A stretch of DNA of 64,000 nt from Brevirhabdus sp. (GCA_024637315.1 JAGXFH010000062.1:21835-85834); one strand, 5' to 3'; positions 35,207-43,234 are shown, numbered from the stretch's first letter. The notes: generated by a model not told the origin, from the letters alone. Made by a program: numbers and translations.

Positions 35207-35758
35207 ATGTCCACGAAACACATCCTCGGTTCGGCGGCTATCGCCGCCCTGATCGCGGGCGGGGCCGTGGCCGAAAGCCACACCACCGCGGAAACCGAAA
35301 CCGACGCCACCTCGACCGCACAGGTCGAAGGCACGGTCGGCGATGCAGGCGCGACAGCCGAGACCGGCACCGCCGTAGAAGGCGAGGCGTCGACAGAAAC
35401 AGAAGCCACCGACACTGGCGAAACCGAAATGGCCGCCGACCCCGCCGCACCCGAGGCGATGGCCGATGCAATGGTCGATGTCGACATCGCCGAGATCGAA
35501 GCCGAGGCACTTACAGGTGCCCGCGTCTACGATCAGAACGACAAGTGGATCGGCGAGATATCGGAAGTGCTGATCGGCGCTGACGGGGCGGTCAGCGAGG
35601 TTGTCATCGACATTGGTGGTTTCCTCGGGATCGGCGAAAAGCCGGTCGCGCTTGGCTTCGACAGTCTGTCGGTTAAATCGGATGGTGACGCATCCTACAC
35701 GGTCTACGTCACCTATACCGAGGCCGAGTTGGAAGCTATGCCGACATATGAAGGCTGA
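35207..35758 (+). CDS. Exported PRC-barrel protein with acidic linker
   Basis: The 183-residue protein has a signal peptide (IAALIAGGAVAES), a low-complexity region of about 70 residues rich in Thr, Glu and Ala, and a C-terminal PRC-barrel domain (about 98-183: LTGARVYDQNDKWIGEISEV, VVIDIGGFLGIGEKPVALGF). The ATG at 35207 follows AAAAAAGGAGAATGAT. Its PRC domain resembles both domains of the two-domain protein at 44223, including the GGFLGIG turn, which marks them as paralogues. The EcfG promoter in front places it in the stress regulon. A role in envelope protection is a guess. Confidence 0.87.
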   Translation: MSTKHILGSAAIAALIAGGAVAESHTTAETETDATSTAQVEGTVGDAGATAETGTAVEGEASTETEATDTGETEMAADPAAPEAMADAMVDVDIAEIEAEALTGARVYDQNDKWIGEISEVLIGADGAVSEVVIDIGGFLGIGEKPVALGFDSLSVKSDGDASYTVYVTYTEAELEAMPTYEG

Positions 35759-35784
35759 TCCCAATTCATAGGGCAAAATCAGGG

Positions 35785-35812
35785 CGGGTCCCAAACGGGG
35801 CCCGTTTTCGTT
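35785..35812 (+). terminator. Intrinsic terminator after the PRC-barrel gene
   Basis: Stem CGGGTCCC with GGGGCCCG (one G-T wobble), 4-nt loop AAAC, followed by TTTTCGTTTG, 27 nt after the stop codon. Confidence 0.75.
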
Positions 35813-35864
35813 TGATCGGGAACAAAGCACCCGACAGAATGCTCAAATAACCGGGGGACGTCGG

Positions 35865-36935
35865 GTGACTGTTGAAACGCTTTCCAGATGGGCGCTGATC
35901 GCACTTGCGACAATCGCAATCTTCGCCGCGCTTTGGTTGGCGAAATCGGTTTTTGCGCCCCTCGCCTTGGCTTTCGTCATTGCCGTCATGCTGTCTCCAC
36001 TGTCGGATTTCTGGAACCGGCTCGGGGTTCCGGTGATAATCGGCAGTCTGTTCAGCCTCAGCCTTGGTCTGGCCGTTCTGACGGCATTGGTCCTTGCCCT
36101 CGAACCGCTTGCCGCAAACGTCTACGAAAAGGCGCCGCGCATCAAATGGGAACTTCGCGAATCGCTTACCGGCCTGCAAGACGCGATGCGAGGCCTCGAC
36201 GAGGTCTCGGAAGAGGTAAACAAGGTGATCTCTCCCGAGGACCCTGAAAAGGCCGATGCTGACGGCGAAGAGGCAGGCGTCGAGATGCCGCGGCTCTCGG
36301 ATGCGCTGTTTCTGGCCCCTGCCATTCTGGGCCAGGTGATGGTCTTTGCCGGCGGTCTCTATTTCTTTCTGCTCTGCCGTCAGGATGTCTATCGCTGGCT
36401 CGCCAAGTTCAGCCGTGGCACGGACGACGCGACGGTGCAGGGCTTTCGCAAGGCGGATCGCCTGGTTTCCAGATATTGGCTGACGATCACCATGATCAAT
36501 GCCGGGTTCGGGATCGCCGTCGCGATCGCGCTGCAACTCATCGGGATGCCGGGCGCGTTAATGTGGGCTTTTGTTGCAGCGCTCATGAACTTCGTGATGT
36601 ATCTCGGGCCGGTCATCGTCGCCGTAGCATTAACCGTTGCAGGGACGGTGGTGTTCGACGGGTTCTATTCGTTCATGCCCGCAGCAATCTTCGTGACCCT
36701 GAATGTGATGGAGGGGCAGTTCGTTACACCATCTCTGGTCGGCCATCTCATGCGGGTCAATCCGCTGCTGGTGTTCTTGTCGCTGTGCCTCTGGCTCTGG
36801 CTCTGGGGTCCGATCGGCGGCATCGTGGCCATTCCGCTCCTGGTCTGGGCAATTGCGGTCAGCAATGGCCTCTCCGCCGGTCAGTCTGCCCTGACCGACT
36901 CGGAGGAGCCGCCACCGTCACTGATTCTACGCTAG
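35865..36935 (+). CDS. AI-2E family transporter
   Basis: The 356-residue polytopic membrane protein belongs to the AI-2E (TqsA/PerM/YdiK-type) family. It has a paired N-terminal helix region (WALIALATIAIFAALWLAK, LALAFVIAVMLSPLSDFW), a central amphipathic segment with an acidic insert (PEDPEKADADGEE), and a C-terminal bundle with FVAALMNFVMYLGPVIVAVAL and EGQFVTPSLVGHLMRVNPLLV, the family's most conserved block. Despite the name, many members export ions or metabolites rather than autoinducer-2. No clear EcfG promoter precedes it. Its 3' end overlaps the convergent kinase gene by 77 nt. Confidence 0.85.
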   Translation: MTVETLSRWALIALATIAIFAALWLAKSVFAPLALAFVIAVMLSPLSDFWNRLGVPVIIGSLFSLSLGLAVLTALVLALEPLAANVYEKAPRIKWELRESLTGLQDAMRGLDEVSEEVNKVISPEDPEKADADGEEAGVEMPRLSDALFLAPAILGQVMVFAGGLYFFLLCRQDVYRWLAKFSRGTDDATVQGFRKADRLVSRYWLTITMINAGFGIAVAIALQLIGMPGALMWAFVAALMNFVMYLGPVIVAVALTVAGTVVFDGFYSFMPAAIFVTLNVMEGQFVTPSLVGHLMRVNPLLVFLSLCLWLWLWGPIGGIVAIPLLVWAIAVSNGLSAGQSALTDSEEPPPSLILR

Positions 36936-38688
36936 CGTCGCTGACACCGCGTCGGATCAGGCCTTCAACTCTTCGTCGGTCCGCAACCGGGCGCGGAAAC
37001 CACAACCTGACACGGTAGACGCCATCGTTGGTTTCGGTTTCAAGTCGGCCGTCCAGTTGGTGGGCGAACGCTTTGATCAACTGCTCACCCAGACCGCTGC
37101 TGGAAACGGGGATTGCAACGTTCAGAGGCTCGCCAGTAGAATTGGCAATTTCCAGATAAGACATCGCCCCTTCCTGATCGGAGAGGCGGACCATGATCCA
37201 CGGCTTTCCGGATTCGGGTTTGCCAATATACTTCAGGGCATTGGTCACCGCTTCGGAGGCCATCAGGGACAACGGCACCGCCTGATCCGGATAGAGCACG
37301 GTCGGTTCAAAATTCAGGTCAAGCCGAACCCCTCCATCTCGCAGCAAGCCGGCGTTCAGGACACGGCCAACGACCGCATGAAGCAGCTCGTCGGCGCGCA
37401 CCCGGCCCTCTGCCGATGTCTCGTAGAGATTCTGATGCAGAGTCGCCAGACTCATCACCCGGTTCCGGACGTCGAGCAGCGTGGTCTTGGTATCGGGGGC
37501 CGTCGTCTTTCGGATCGTCATGTTCAGGATCGAGGCGATCAACTGAAGATTGTTCTTCACCCGGTGATGCACCTCTTTCAGCAGTACATTCTTGTCATGG
37601 ATCGTATCTTCCAGTCGGGCCTCGTCCACCAGAACACTTCCGGCCAGCCGTTCCCAAGTCTCGTCGATTTCCTGCAACTCGGTCGACAACGAGCGCCCCC
37701 CCTTCGGCGGGCTGATCTGCCGCGATCGCATGAACAGCAGCATCCGCGCCCGCAGATTGCGAGTAGGTCGGATCACCAGTCGCTCGACCGCCAGGTAGGC
37801 GATCGCCAAACAGGCCAGCCACATCAGAACAGGGAACAGCACCGGCATCGCCAGGTTGATGGCACCGGGGGCGAAGGCCAGCCGTTCCTGTTTCCAACTG
37901 CCCATTGCGTAGACCAGGTTCGACACCACCGGCACGACGGCAAAGACACGCTTCTGGCCGTCCACTGTCCGACCGGTAAAGGCGGTCTGCGGCAAGCCGA
38001 CGAAACCAGCCAGGGGGCGGCCTTGCGGCAGGCGCAGCTCGACATCGTCCAGCCCGCCTTGAGAGGTCAGCACCTCGCCCTCTTCATTGAACGTGATAAG
38101 ATCGACCGGCCGGTCACCTGGCAATTCCGCGAACGCCCTCTGAAGCCGGCGATGCGGCAACGAGACCGAGATATGGCCATCGTACACGCTCCCATTCATC
38201 ACTGGCAGAAAGATCCCGATGACCGAGGTCTCGCTGAACTCTGACTCCCTGACCATCATCGTTCGGGGCCGCGGTTTGTCACGCATCTTCTGGTATCTTT
38301 CCGACCCTGAAAGATCCAGACCGCCACCTGCCGAAGCGCAGGCCAAGATACCGTCCGCATTGACATATCCGGCAAAAGAGAACGCGTCGGAGTCCTTTAG
38401 AAAACGGTTCAGCGTCGATTCGCACAGTTCCGGGTCGTCGCGGATCGCAGGCATGAACGACGCAAGCGCCTGTGCCGCACCGAATCCGATACGGATCAGT
38501 CCCTCCTCGCCGCCCGCAGCCTTCGAGGTCATGGCCAGAAGACTAGCCTCGGCCCGGCGATTGGATTCCTCGATCAACTGCAGGGTCTGCGCCAGCGCAA
38601 TGATCCCAATCGGCAACAACGCCAGCGCCAAAAGCGCCGCGATCCGGAAGGCAAGGCCCCTGCTGACCAAGCGCAACCGGTTGATCAC
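36859..38688 (-). CDS. Membrane sensor histidine kinase, HisKA_2 type (PhyK-like)
   Basis: Probable sensor kinase that phosphorylates PhyR to start the general stress response. The 609-residue protein has two membrane helices (about 12-32, IAALLALALLPIGIIALAQ, and about 280-300, LFPVLMWLACLAIAYLAV) flanking a periplasmic domain of about 240 residues. After the second helix a linker leads to the HisKA_2 phosphoacceptor EVHHRVKNNLQLIASILN and an HWE/HATPase region (PLSLMASEAVTNALKY, then SSGLGEQLIKAFAHQLDG). The start overlaps the ecfG stop by 4 nt, so nepR-ecfG-kinase is one operon under the EcfG promoter at 39485. The last residues lie within the AI-2E gene on the other strand. Confidence 0.88.
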   Translation of the reverse strand: MINRLRLVSRGLAFRIAALLALALLPIGIIALAQTLQLIEESNRRAEASLLAMTSKAAGGEEGLIRIGFGAAQALASFMPAIRDDPELCESTLNRFLKDSDAFSFAGYVNADGILACASAGGGLDLSGSERYQKMRDKPRPRTMMVRESEFSETSVIGIFLPVMNGSVYDGHISVSLPHRRLQRAFAELPGDRPVDLITFNEEGEVLTSQGGLDDVELRLPQGRPLAGFVGLPQTAFTGRTVDGQKRVFAVVPVVSNLVYAMGSWKQERLAFAPGAINLAMPVLFPVLMWLACLAIAYLAVERLVIRPTRNLRARMLLFMRSRQISPPKGGRSLSTELQEIDETWERLAGSVLVDEARLEDTIHDKNVLLKEVHHRVKNNLQLIASILNMTIRKTTAPDTKTTLLDVRNRVMSLATLHQNLYETSAEGRVRADELLHAVVGRVLNAGLLRDGGVRLDLNFEPTVLYPDQAVPLSLMASEAVTNALKYIGKPESGKPWIMVRLSDQEGAMSYLEIANSTGEPLNVAIPVSSSGLGEQLIKAFAHQLDGRLETETNDGVYRVRLWFPRPVADRRRVEGLIRRGVSDASVESVTVAAPPSRSGQTDRRRGHC

Positions 38689-39269
38689 GCCATGTGCCTC
38701 TTGGAGGACAGCGTGGAGTTGAGGACAGCCATCGTCGACTTGTCGGTCAATTCAAGCTCGTCCTCTTCGTCCAGTTCCAGCAATTCCACCAGCCGAAGGC
38801 GGCCGCGATTGACGCGACTCTTTATCGTCCCGATCGCCACCGCGCAGGTTTCAGCGGCTTCCTCATAGGAAAACCCCATCGCCCCGACCAGCATCAGCGC
38901 CTCGCGCTGTTCTGAAGTCAACTCTGCGAAGGCGACCTCGAAATCCGCCATCGCCATGCGCCCATCATGATCGGGCTTTTGTGACAGCGTCGCCGCCATC
39001 TTTCCGTCCACATCCGCGACCTCGCGCTTGCTCTTGCGACGGTCCGAATAGAATGTGTTGCGTAGGATGGTGAACAGCCAAGCCCGCATGTTGGTGCCGG
39101 CTGCGAATTTGTCGATGTTCTTCCAGGCCTTCACGATTGTGTCCTGCACCAGATCATCGGCGGCGGATCCATTGCGCGTCAGACTGAGCGCAAAGGCCCG
39201 CATCGCCGGCAAGTGTCCGACAATCTCGTCTCTGGGATCCAAGGGGCTCGGTTCCTCATCACCACTCAT
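38685..39269 (-). CDS. ecfG: EcfG, general stress response ECF sigma factor
   Basis: Alternative sigma factor of the alphaproteobacterial general stress response. The 194-residue protein has region 2 (GHLPAMRAFALSLTRNGSAADDLVQD to AWLFTILRNTFYSDRRK) and region 4 (LTSEQREALMLVGAMGFSYEEAA to IGTIKSRVNRGRLRL). The ATG at 39269 overlaps the nepR stop (ATGA), so sigma factor and its anti-sigma are coupled; the longer open frame upstream is discarded because nepR occupies it in another frame. It should recognise the nine GGAAC-type promoters listed in this window, including its own. Confidence 0.95.
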   Translation of the reverse strand: MSGDEEPSPLDPRDEIVGHLPAMRAFALSLTRNGSAADDLVQDTIVKAWKNIDKFAAGTNMRAWLFTILRNTFYSDRRKSKREVADVDGKMAATLSQKPDHDGRMAMADFEVAFAELTSEQREALMLVGAMGFSYEEAAETCAVAIGTIKSRVNRGRLRLVELLELDEEDELELTDKSTMAVLNSTLSSKRHMA

Positions 39270-39415
39270 TTCGAATCGTCCTGCTCCTTGAGTTGCTTCA
39301 ACAACTCCGCAAACCGATCCGGAACGTCTTCCTCTACGGTTTTCTGGTAGACTTTCCTTAGGTTTTCTTCGATCTGTCTCTCCAAGCCAGATTTCGGTAT
39401 TTCCCGCGCCATCAT
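39266..39415 (-). CDS. nepR: NepR, anti-sigma factor of EcfG
   Basis: A 49-residue protein easily missed by length filters. It reads MMAREIPKSGLERQIEEN, then LRKVYQKTVEEDVPDRF and AELLKQLKEQDDSK, the amphipathic two-helix pattern of NepR with the signature VPDRFxxLLxxL. NepR holds EcfG inactive and is removed by phosphorylated PhyR. The stop overlaps the ecfG start by 4 nt. GCGGGA lies 6-8 nt upstream of the tandem ATG codons at 39415 and 39412. Gene order nepR-ecfG with divergent phyR is the classic arrangement. Confidence 0.93.
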   Translation of the reverse strand: MMAREIPKSGLERQIEENLRKVYQKTVEEDVPDRFAELLKQLKEQDDSK

Positions 39416-39453
39416 CAATCCCGCTTGCCTTGCCTAAAAAACTTCCCACATCT

Positions 39454-39478
39454 GGAACGAAACCACGAATAGCGAGTT
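39454..39478 (+). promoter_or_regulatory. EcfG-type promoter of phyR
   Basis: GGAAC (39454-39458), then a 17-nt spacer and GTT (39476-39478), 36 nt before the phyR start. It interlocks with the oppositely directed promoter of nepR-ecfG. Confidence 0.72.
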
Positions 39479-39485
39479 TTGTTCC
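39461..39485 (-). promoter_or_regulatory. EcfG-type promoter of nepR-ecfG-kinase
   Basis: On the minus strand GGAAC (39485-39481), 16-nt spacer, GGTT (39464-39461), 46 nt before the nepR start. It implies autoregulation. The two promoters occupy almost the same 32 bp and face past each other. Confidence 0.75.
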
Positions 39486-39513
39486 TGGGAAAAGCAAAAA
39501 AGGGGCGAAATTA

Positions 39514-40326
39514 ATGCCAGATACCACAGAACAGGTTCCGGTCGGTGAAGTGATCGGCCAATTGCTGCCTTATCTGCGTCGCTACGCCCGCGCGCTGACC
39601 GGCAGTCAGCGAACCGGCGACGCCTATGCTGCGGCAACGCTGGAAGCGATCATCCGCGACCGCTCGATATTCGAGGGCGGCCAGTCGCCCAAAGTGGCAC
39701 TTTTCAAGGCATTTCACGCTATTTGGACCAGCGCCGGCGCACCCATCGAAGGGCGCGAAGGCGGAATCGAGGCAAGGGCACAGTCGCATCTTGCCGCCCT
39801 GACGCCAAACACCCGCGAGGCGCTGCTGCTGGCCATCATCGAGGAATTCACCACAAGTGAGATCGCCACGATCATGGGGGTCGGCGAAGACGAGGTGGAC
39901 CACTTCCTGTCGGTCGCGCGGCGAGAGTTGGAAGACAGCGTCAGCGGCCGCATCATGGTGATCGAGGACGAGGCGATCATCGCGCTCGATCTGCAAAGCA
40001 TCATCGCGGATATGGGCCACGCGATCACCGGCGTAGCACGGACACATGGCGGGGCCGTGGCATTGGCCAACAAGGAGCGACCCGACCTGATCCTGTCGGA
40101 TATTCAGCTCGCCGATGGTTCCTCTGGCATCGAAGCGGTGAACGAGATCCTCGCCGCCGCCGGGGACATTCCGGTGATCTTCATCACCGCGTTCCCCGAG
40201 CGCCTGTTGACCGGCGACCGCCCCGAGCCAGCTTTTGTCATCACCAAGCCCTATTCCGAAAAGCAGGTTCAACTGGCCGTCAGCCAAGCGATGTTCTTCT
40301 CTAGCACCGAGACGTTAAACGTCTGA
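39514..40326 (+). CDS. phyR: PhyR, anti-anti-sigma response regulator
   Basis: Master switch of the general stress response: when phosphorylated it sequesters NepR and frees EcfG. The 270-residue protein has an N-terminal EcfG-like sigma domain (about 1-140: GQLLPYLRRYARALTGSQRTGDAY, LTPNTREALLLAIIEEFTTSEIA) and a C-terminal receiver (about 146-265) with acid pocket E151/D152, phosphoacceptor D196 in LILSDIQLADGSSG and K245 in VITKPYSEK. The start at 39514 is taken because the sigma-like domain begins there and AGGGGCG precedes it. Divergent from nepR-ecfG with an autoregulatory EcfG promoter. Confidence 0.95.
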   Translation: MPDTTEQVPVGEVIGQLLPYLRRYARALTGSQRTGDAYAAATLEAIIRDRSIFEGGQSPKVALFKAFHAIWTSAGAPIEGREGGIEARAQSHLAALTPNTREALLLAIIEEFTTSEIATIMGVGEDEVDHFLSVARRELEDSVSGRIMVIEDEAIIALDLQSIIADMGHAITGVARTHGGAVALANKERPDLILSDIQLADGSSGIEAVNEILAAAGDIPVIFITAFPERLLTGDRPEPAFVITKPYSEKQVQLAVSQAMFFSSTETLNV

Positions 40327-40395
40327 TCGGTCACGAACAAAACGAACGGCCCCGCGCGTGTCCCGGCAGGGCCTTTATCATTCATGCGGCAGGTT

Positions 40396-40945
40396 TTACG
40401 ACGCTGCCGTAGCGCGCAACATCCAAGCTGTCTTCTTGTGAAAGGCGGACCGACCGGTTGCCATGTCGGCAGTTACCGGGTCGTTGTTGTCTTCGGCCAG
40501 CTTGATCAAAGCATGCAACCGATGTGCGACACGTTCGTGATCCTTGACCAGATCCTCAACCATCTCGATTGCCGAAAGTTCGGACAGCATATCACTGACA
40601 GCCGCGCTCTTGGTGATGTCATTGATCCTGTCCGGTGCCAGCTTGCCCAAGGCGCTGATGCGCTCGGCCAATTCATCGGACGCGGCGCACAGGTTGTTGG
40701 ACTGCTCCCTCGGTCAGATTGTGGATCGAGCAGAACAACGGGCCTTCGACATTCCAATGGCAGACGTGGCTTTTGATCAATAGCCGACAGGTATCCGACA
40801 ACACGTCTGCCGGCGCCGTCACTATAGCGTCCACATTTTTCACGCCAGTGTCGATTTTGCCAGGTTTTCGCGACGGCTCCCAAACCTTCGGCCGTTCTAG
40901 CCTACTAGAAGTGCTTTGGTTTTCACTTGCCTTGCGCCGCAACAA
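40396..40945 (-). pseudogene. Dps-family ferritin-like protein, frameshifted
   Basis: Two overlapping frames together spell one Dps protein (iron-sequestering, DNA-protecting mini-ferritin). The upstream frame gives PADVLSDTCRLLIKSHVCHWNVEGPLFCSIHNLTE, with the ferroxidase-site His and Trp of Dps, listed here only as landmarks HWNVEGPLF; it then runs out of frame at the CCC at 40707-40709 (GGG on the coding strand). Dropping one G restores EEQSNNLCAASDELAERIS and the second frame to the stop at 40396. The natural start is unclear; codons back to a TTG at 40945 are open. No EcfG promoter was found upstream. Either a true null allele or an error in a short G run. Confidence 0.8.
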
Positions 40946-40999
40946 AACAGCGGCGACCGGACCCGGTCGCCTCTGCTGCTTCTGATCGCGGAATTTGCT

Positions 41000-41173
41000 T
41001 CAGACGGGCGGCTTGCCCTTGAGCGCCCGCATGACCAGCGCTATCACGAAGAGCGCAATGAAGACGAAAAACAGGAATTGTGCGATGCCAGCAGACGCGC
41101 TGGCAATGCCGCCAAAGCCGAAAACAGCCGCAACCAGCGCGACGACAAGAAATGTTAAAGCCCAGCCAAGCAT
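41000..41173 (-). CDS. DUF1328 small membrane protein (YtjA-like)
   Basis: A 57-residue protein made of two hydrophobic helices: [20 protein letters not shown], then [19 protein letters not shown], with the DUF1328 glycine-alanine turn [11 protein letters not shown] between. It ends in a short basic tail. AAAGGAG lies 6 nt before the ATG at 41173. A consensus EcfG promoter at 41252-41228 makes it a stress-regulon member. Family function is unknown. Confidence 0.92.
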   Translation of the reverse strand: MLGWALTFLVVALVAAVFGFGGIASASAGIAQFLFFVFIALFVIALVMRALKGKPPV

Positions 41174-41227
41174 GATGTTCTCCTTTATGATCTGTTTCAA
41201 CCGCTTTTCAGCGTGTATCGGCAATTC

Positions 41228-41252
41228 AACGTCACCTTGCGCGATTGGTTCC
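41228..41252 (-). promoter_or_regulatory. EcfG-type promoter of the DUF1328 gene
   Basis: On the minus strand GGAAC (41252-41248), 16-nt spacer, CGTT (41231-41228), exact consensus, 55 nt before the start codon. Confidence 0.85.
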
Positions 41253-41274
41253 GGGATTTGTTTTGTTGGCTGCG

Positions 41275-41300
41275 GGAACCGAAAGTCATCCCGCTGCGTT
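41275..41300 (+). promoter_or_regulatory. EcfG-type promoter of the DUF883 gene
   Basis: GGAAC (41275-41279), 17-nt spacer, CGTT (41297-41300), 42 nt before the start at 41342. Back to back with the DUF1328 promoter. Confidence 0.82.
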
Positions 41301-41341
41301 TCCCGCCCACACGAAAAATGCACCCCTGAAAGGAGCTGCTG

Positions 41342-41671
41342 ATGGCACGCGCTGAAACCAACGGAAGCAAGACCGAACCGACCACCGCCGATTTGCAGAA
41401 CGAATTGCAGGCCCTGAAGCGTGATATCGCCAATCTTGGCGCTACACTGGGCGAGTATGGTCGAGCCAGGGGCGAGCATCTGAAGACCGCCGCAAAGGAT
41501 CAGGCAGAATTTCTGCGCGCCAAAGGAGAAGAGGGCGTCACTTACGCCCAGCAATCAGCTTCGAGCGCCTATCATCAGGCCGAGGACTCGGTCCGCGAGA
41601 ATCCCGCCGCCGCAGTCGGAATCGCCGCCGCAATCGGCTTTATGGTCGGCCTGCTGGCCGGGCGGCGCTAG
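41342..41671 (+). CDS. DUF883 family protein (ElaB/YqjD-like)
   Basis: A 109-residue tail-anchored inner-membrane protein. The N-terminal 85 residues are helical and charged ([22 protein letters not shown], then [21 protein letters not shown]). The C terminus is the family anchor [24 protein letters not shown], with the Gly-rich helix and terminal arginines. E. coli homologues bind stationary-phase ribosomes, which fits a stress role. It is preceded by an EcfG promoter and GAAAGGAG, and followed by the holin-like membrane gene 6 nt on. Confidence 0.9.
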   Translation: MARAETNGSKTEPTTADLQNELQALKRDIANLGATLGEYGRARGEHLKTAAKDQAEFLRAKGEEGVTYAQQSASSAYHQAEDSVRENPAAAVGIAAAIGFMVGLLAGRR

Positions 41672-41677
41672 GGGCGT

Positions 41678-42076
41678 ATGATGTTCGACAACATCAAGTC
41701 AAAAGCCGCCAGCACCGCCCGTCGTACGGCTTTCGGGCTGGCGGCGGGTGTGGCGATGCTGGTCGGCTTTTTTTTCCTGACGCTCGCGGCCTGGATCGTG
41801 CTGGTCAATGTGGCCGACAGCCTTACAGCCGCGATTGTTTTGGGCGCCGCCTACATGGGCATCGGACTGATCCTACTGGCCTTTGCCCTGACCCGGCGAA
41901 ACGAGCCGCCGGTCTATCACGAAGCGCTGCGATCAACCTCTCAGGGGGCCAGCGACCCCGCTTTCAAAGGTGTCGCCGCCGCGTTCTTCGAGGGTCTCGG
42001 TGCCGGCCTTACTGCGCGCGATCAGTTTTCGCGATCCCGAGGCGCCGGAGCACGGAATGGATCTGACCGGTCGTGA
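41678..42076 (+). CDS. Phage holin family (DUF1469-type) membrane protein
   Basis: The 132-residue protein has two membrane helices in its first half (FGLAAGVAMLVGFFFLTLAAWIVLV and AAIVLGAAYMGIGLILLAFAL) after a basic N terminus, then a soluble tail. DUF1469/holin-superfamily-6 proteins are commonly encoded directly after DUF883, as here, and probably form a membrane pair with it. Tandem ATGs at 41678 and 41681 leave the exact start open. It should be read from the DUF883 EcfG promoter. The last 68 nt overlap the convergent receiver gene. Confidence 0.8.
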   Translation: MMFDNIKSKAASTARRTAFGLAAGVAMLVGFFFLTLAAWIVLVNVADSLTAAIVLGAAYMGIGLILLAFALTRRNEPPVYHEALRSTSQGASDPAFKGVAAAFFEGLGAGLTARDQFSRSRGAGARNGSDRS

Positions 42077-42392
42077 ACGGGCGTTCTACGTAATGCCAGC
42101 CGGTCGGCTCTCCCGGCGCAGCAAAATCCCTTCCATAGAGCAAGACCATGGCGCCGCCTCGCAACTCGACAGCCTTGTCAAGGCCAGAGGCCATGACCTC
42201 GTTATCGGTCATCGATAGAAACGCCGCGCTAAGATTGGGCAGCGACCGGAACGCCTCCATGCTGACCTCGGTGCTGCGCCAGCTGTGCACAACGGCCGAG
42301 GCTACATATTCTTTGATTGATTCGGCCACGTCTTCTGCGATGATTTCATTGTCCTCGATGACGACGAAGATCAGCGGTAAGTCCATTTTCAT
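42009..42392 (-). CDS. Degenerate (phosphoacceptor-less) receiver-domain protein
   Basis: A stand-alone receiver fold of 127 residues. The acid pocket is kept (FVVIEDNEIIAEDVA, E13/D14), but the strand that should end in the phosphorylated Asp reads LSAAFLSMTDNE, with Ser at position 60, and the conserved lysine is Arg (VERPF, R104). It therefore should not be phosphorylated in the normal way. The ATG at 42392 is taken because the receiver begins there. It lies in the stress island, convergent with the holin-like gene and divergent from the Crp/Fnr gene. Some alphaproteobacterial stress systems use single-domain receivers to modulate PhyK kinases; a role here is only conceivable. Confidence 0.75.
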   Translation of the reverse strand: MKMDLPLIFVVIEDNEIIAEDVAESIKEYVASAVVHSWRSTEVSMEAFRSLPNLSAAFLSMTDNEVMASGLDKAVELRGGAMVLLYGRDFAAPGEPTGWHYVERPFTTGQIHSVLRRLGIAKTDRAQ

Positions 42393-42475
42393 TGTCCTGC
42401 CCCCCCACGGAGCGCCGATGTTTAACAGGTTCCAACCATCGGGATGACTCGATACAGGAAGAGCGGCAATTAACT

Positions 42476-43234
42476 GTGACATACCCCGAACAAAATAATC
42501 GATTTCAGACTCGCTGTGGCGATTGTCCGCTTAGGAAGCTGAGCGCATTCGAGGAATTCAGTCCGCAGACGCTGAAATTCATGCAGCAATTCAAGGTCGG
42601 CGAGTTGAAGATCGAGGCCGGTACCCAGCTTTTGATGGAGGGCCACAGCTCACCGCAGCTTTTCACCCTGCTCAGCGGCATGGGGCTGCGCTACAAGACG
42701 CTGGAAGACGGTGACCGGCAGGTCGTCAATTTCATATTTCCCGGTGATTTCATCGGGATGCAGGCCGGCATACTGGGCGAGATGAAACATTCCGTCGAGG
42801 CGACGACCGCGATGACGCTTTGCGTCTTCGATCGCAAGGAAATCTGGCAGGTCTTCCGAAACGAACCCCAACGCGCCTTTTCGCTGACCTGGCTGGTCGC
42901 AATCGAAGAACACTTCCTCGGCGAAGCGCTTGCCTCTATCGGCCAGCGGTCAGCGATACAACGGGTCGCCTGGGCGCTGTCGCGAATCCACAGTCGACTT
43001 ACCGCACTCAAACTCAACAATGGCAGCGCGGTGCCCCTGCCCTACCGCCAACGGGACATCGCCGATGCGGTTGGTCTGTCTCTGGTCCATACCAACAAGA
43101 CGCTTGCAGAACTGCGCAAGAAACAACTTGCCAGTTGGGTGGACGGTCATCTGGTTGTTTCCGACAAGCGAAAACTCGCGAAGGTCGCGGGCGTAGACTT
43201 GGACAACGAAGTCTCGCAACGCCCCCTTATCTGA
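42476..43234 (+). CDS. Crp/Fnr family transcriptional regulator
   Basis: The 252-residue protein has a cNMP-binding-like sensory domain (about 15-140: IEAGTQLLMEGHSSPQLFTLLSG, then VNFIFPGDFIGMQAG) and a C-terminal winged HTH (about 170-235: RQRDIADAVGLSLVHTNKTLAELRKK). Near the N terminus is CGDCPLRKL, two cysteines in an Fnr-like spot, but without the full four-cysteine iron-sulfur set. I use the GTG at 42476, 13 nt after GGAAGAG; the frame is open to 42392. Its targets are unknown. No EcfG promoter was found before it. Confidence 0.85.
   Translation: MTYPEQNNRFQTRCGDCPLRKLSAFEEFSPQTLKFMQQFKVGELKIEAGTQLLMEGHSSPQLFTLLSGMGLRYKTLEDGDRQVVNFIFPGDFIGMQAGILGEMKHSVEATTAMTLCVFDRKEIWQVFRNEPQRAFSLTWLVAIEEHFLGEALASIGQRSAIQRVAWALSRIHSRLTALKLNNGSAVPLPYRQRDIADAVGLSLVHTNKTLAELRKKQLASWVDGHLVVSDKRKLAKVAGVDLDNEVSQRPLI

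Noticed and set aside
35819..35823. GGAAC before the AI-2E transporter gene as EcfG promoter
   Set aside because: No CGTT or GTT follows at 16 or 17 nt (TGCT/GCTC instead).
40346..40377. Hairpin after phyR as terminator
   Set aside because: Only a 5-bp GGCCC/GGGCC stem with a 16-nt loop and three T residues; too weak to call.
42429..42433. Minus-strand GGAAC before the degenerate receiver gene
   Set aside because: At 16-17 nt the sequence is CTCC, which does not match the EcfG -10.
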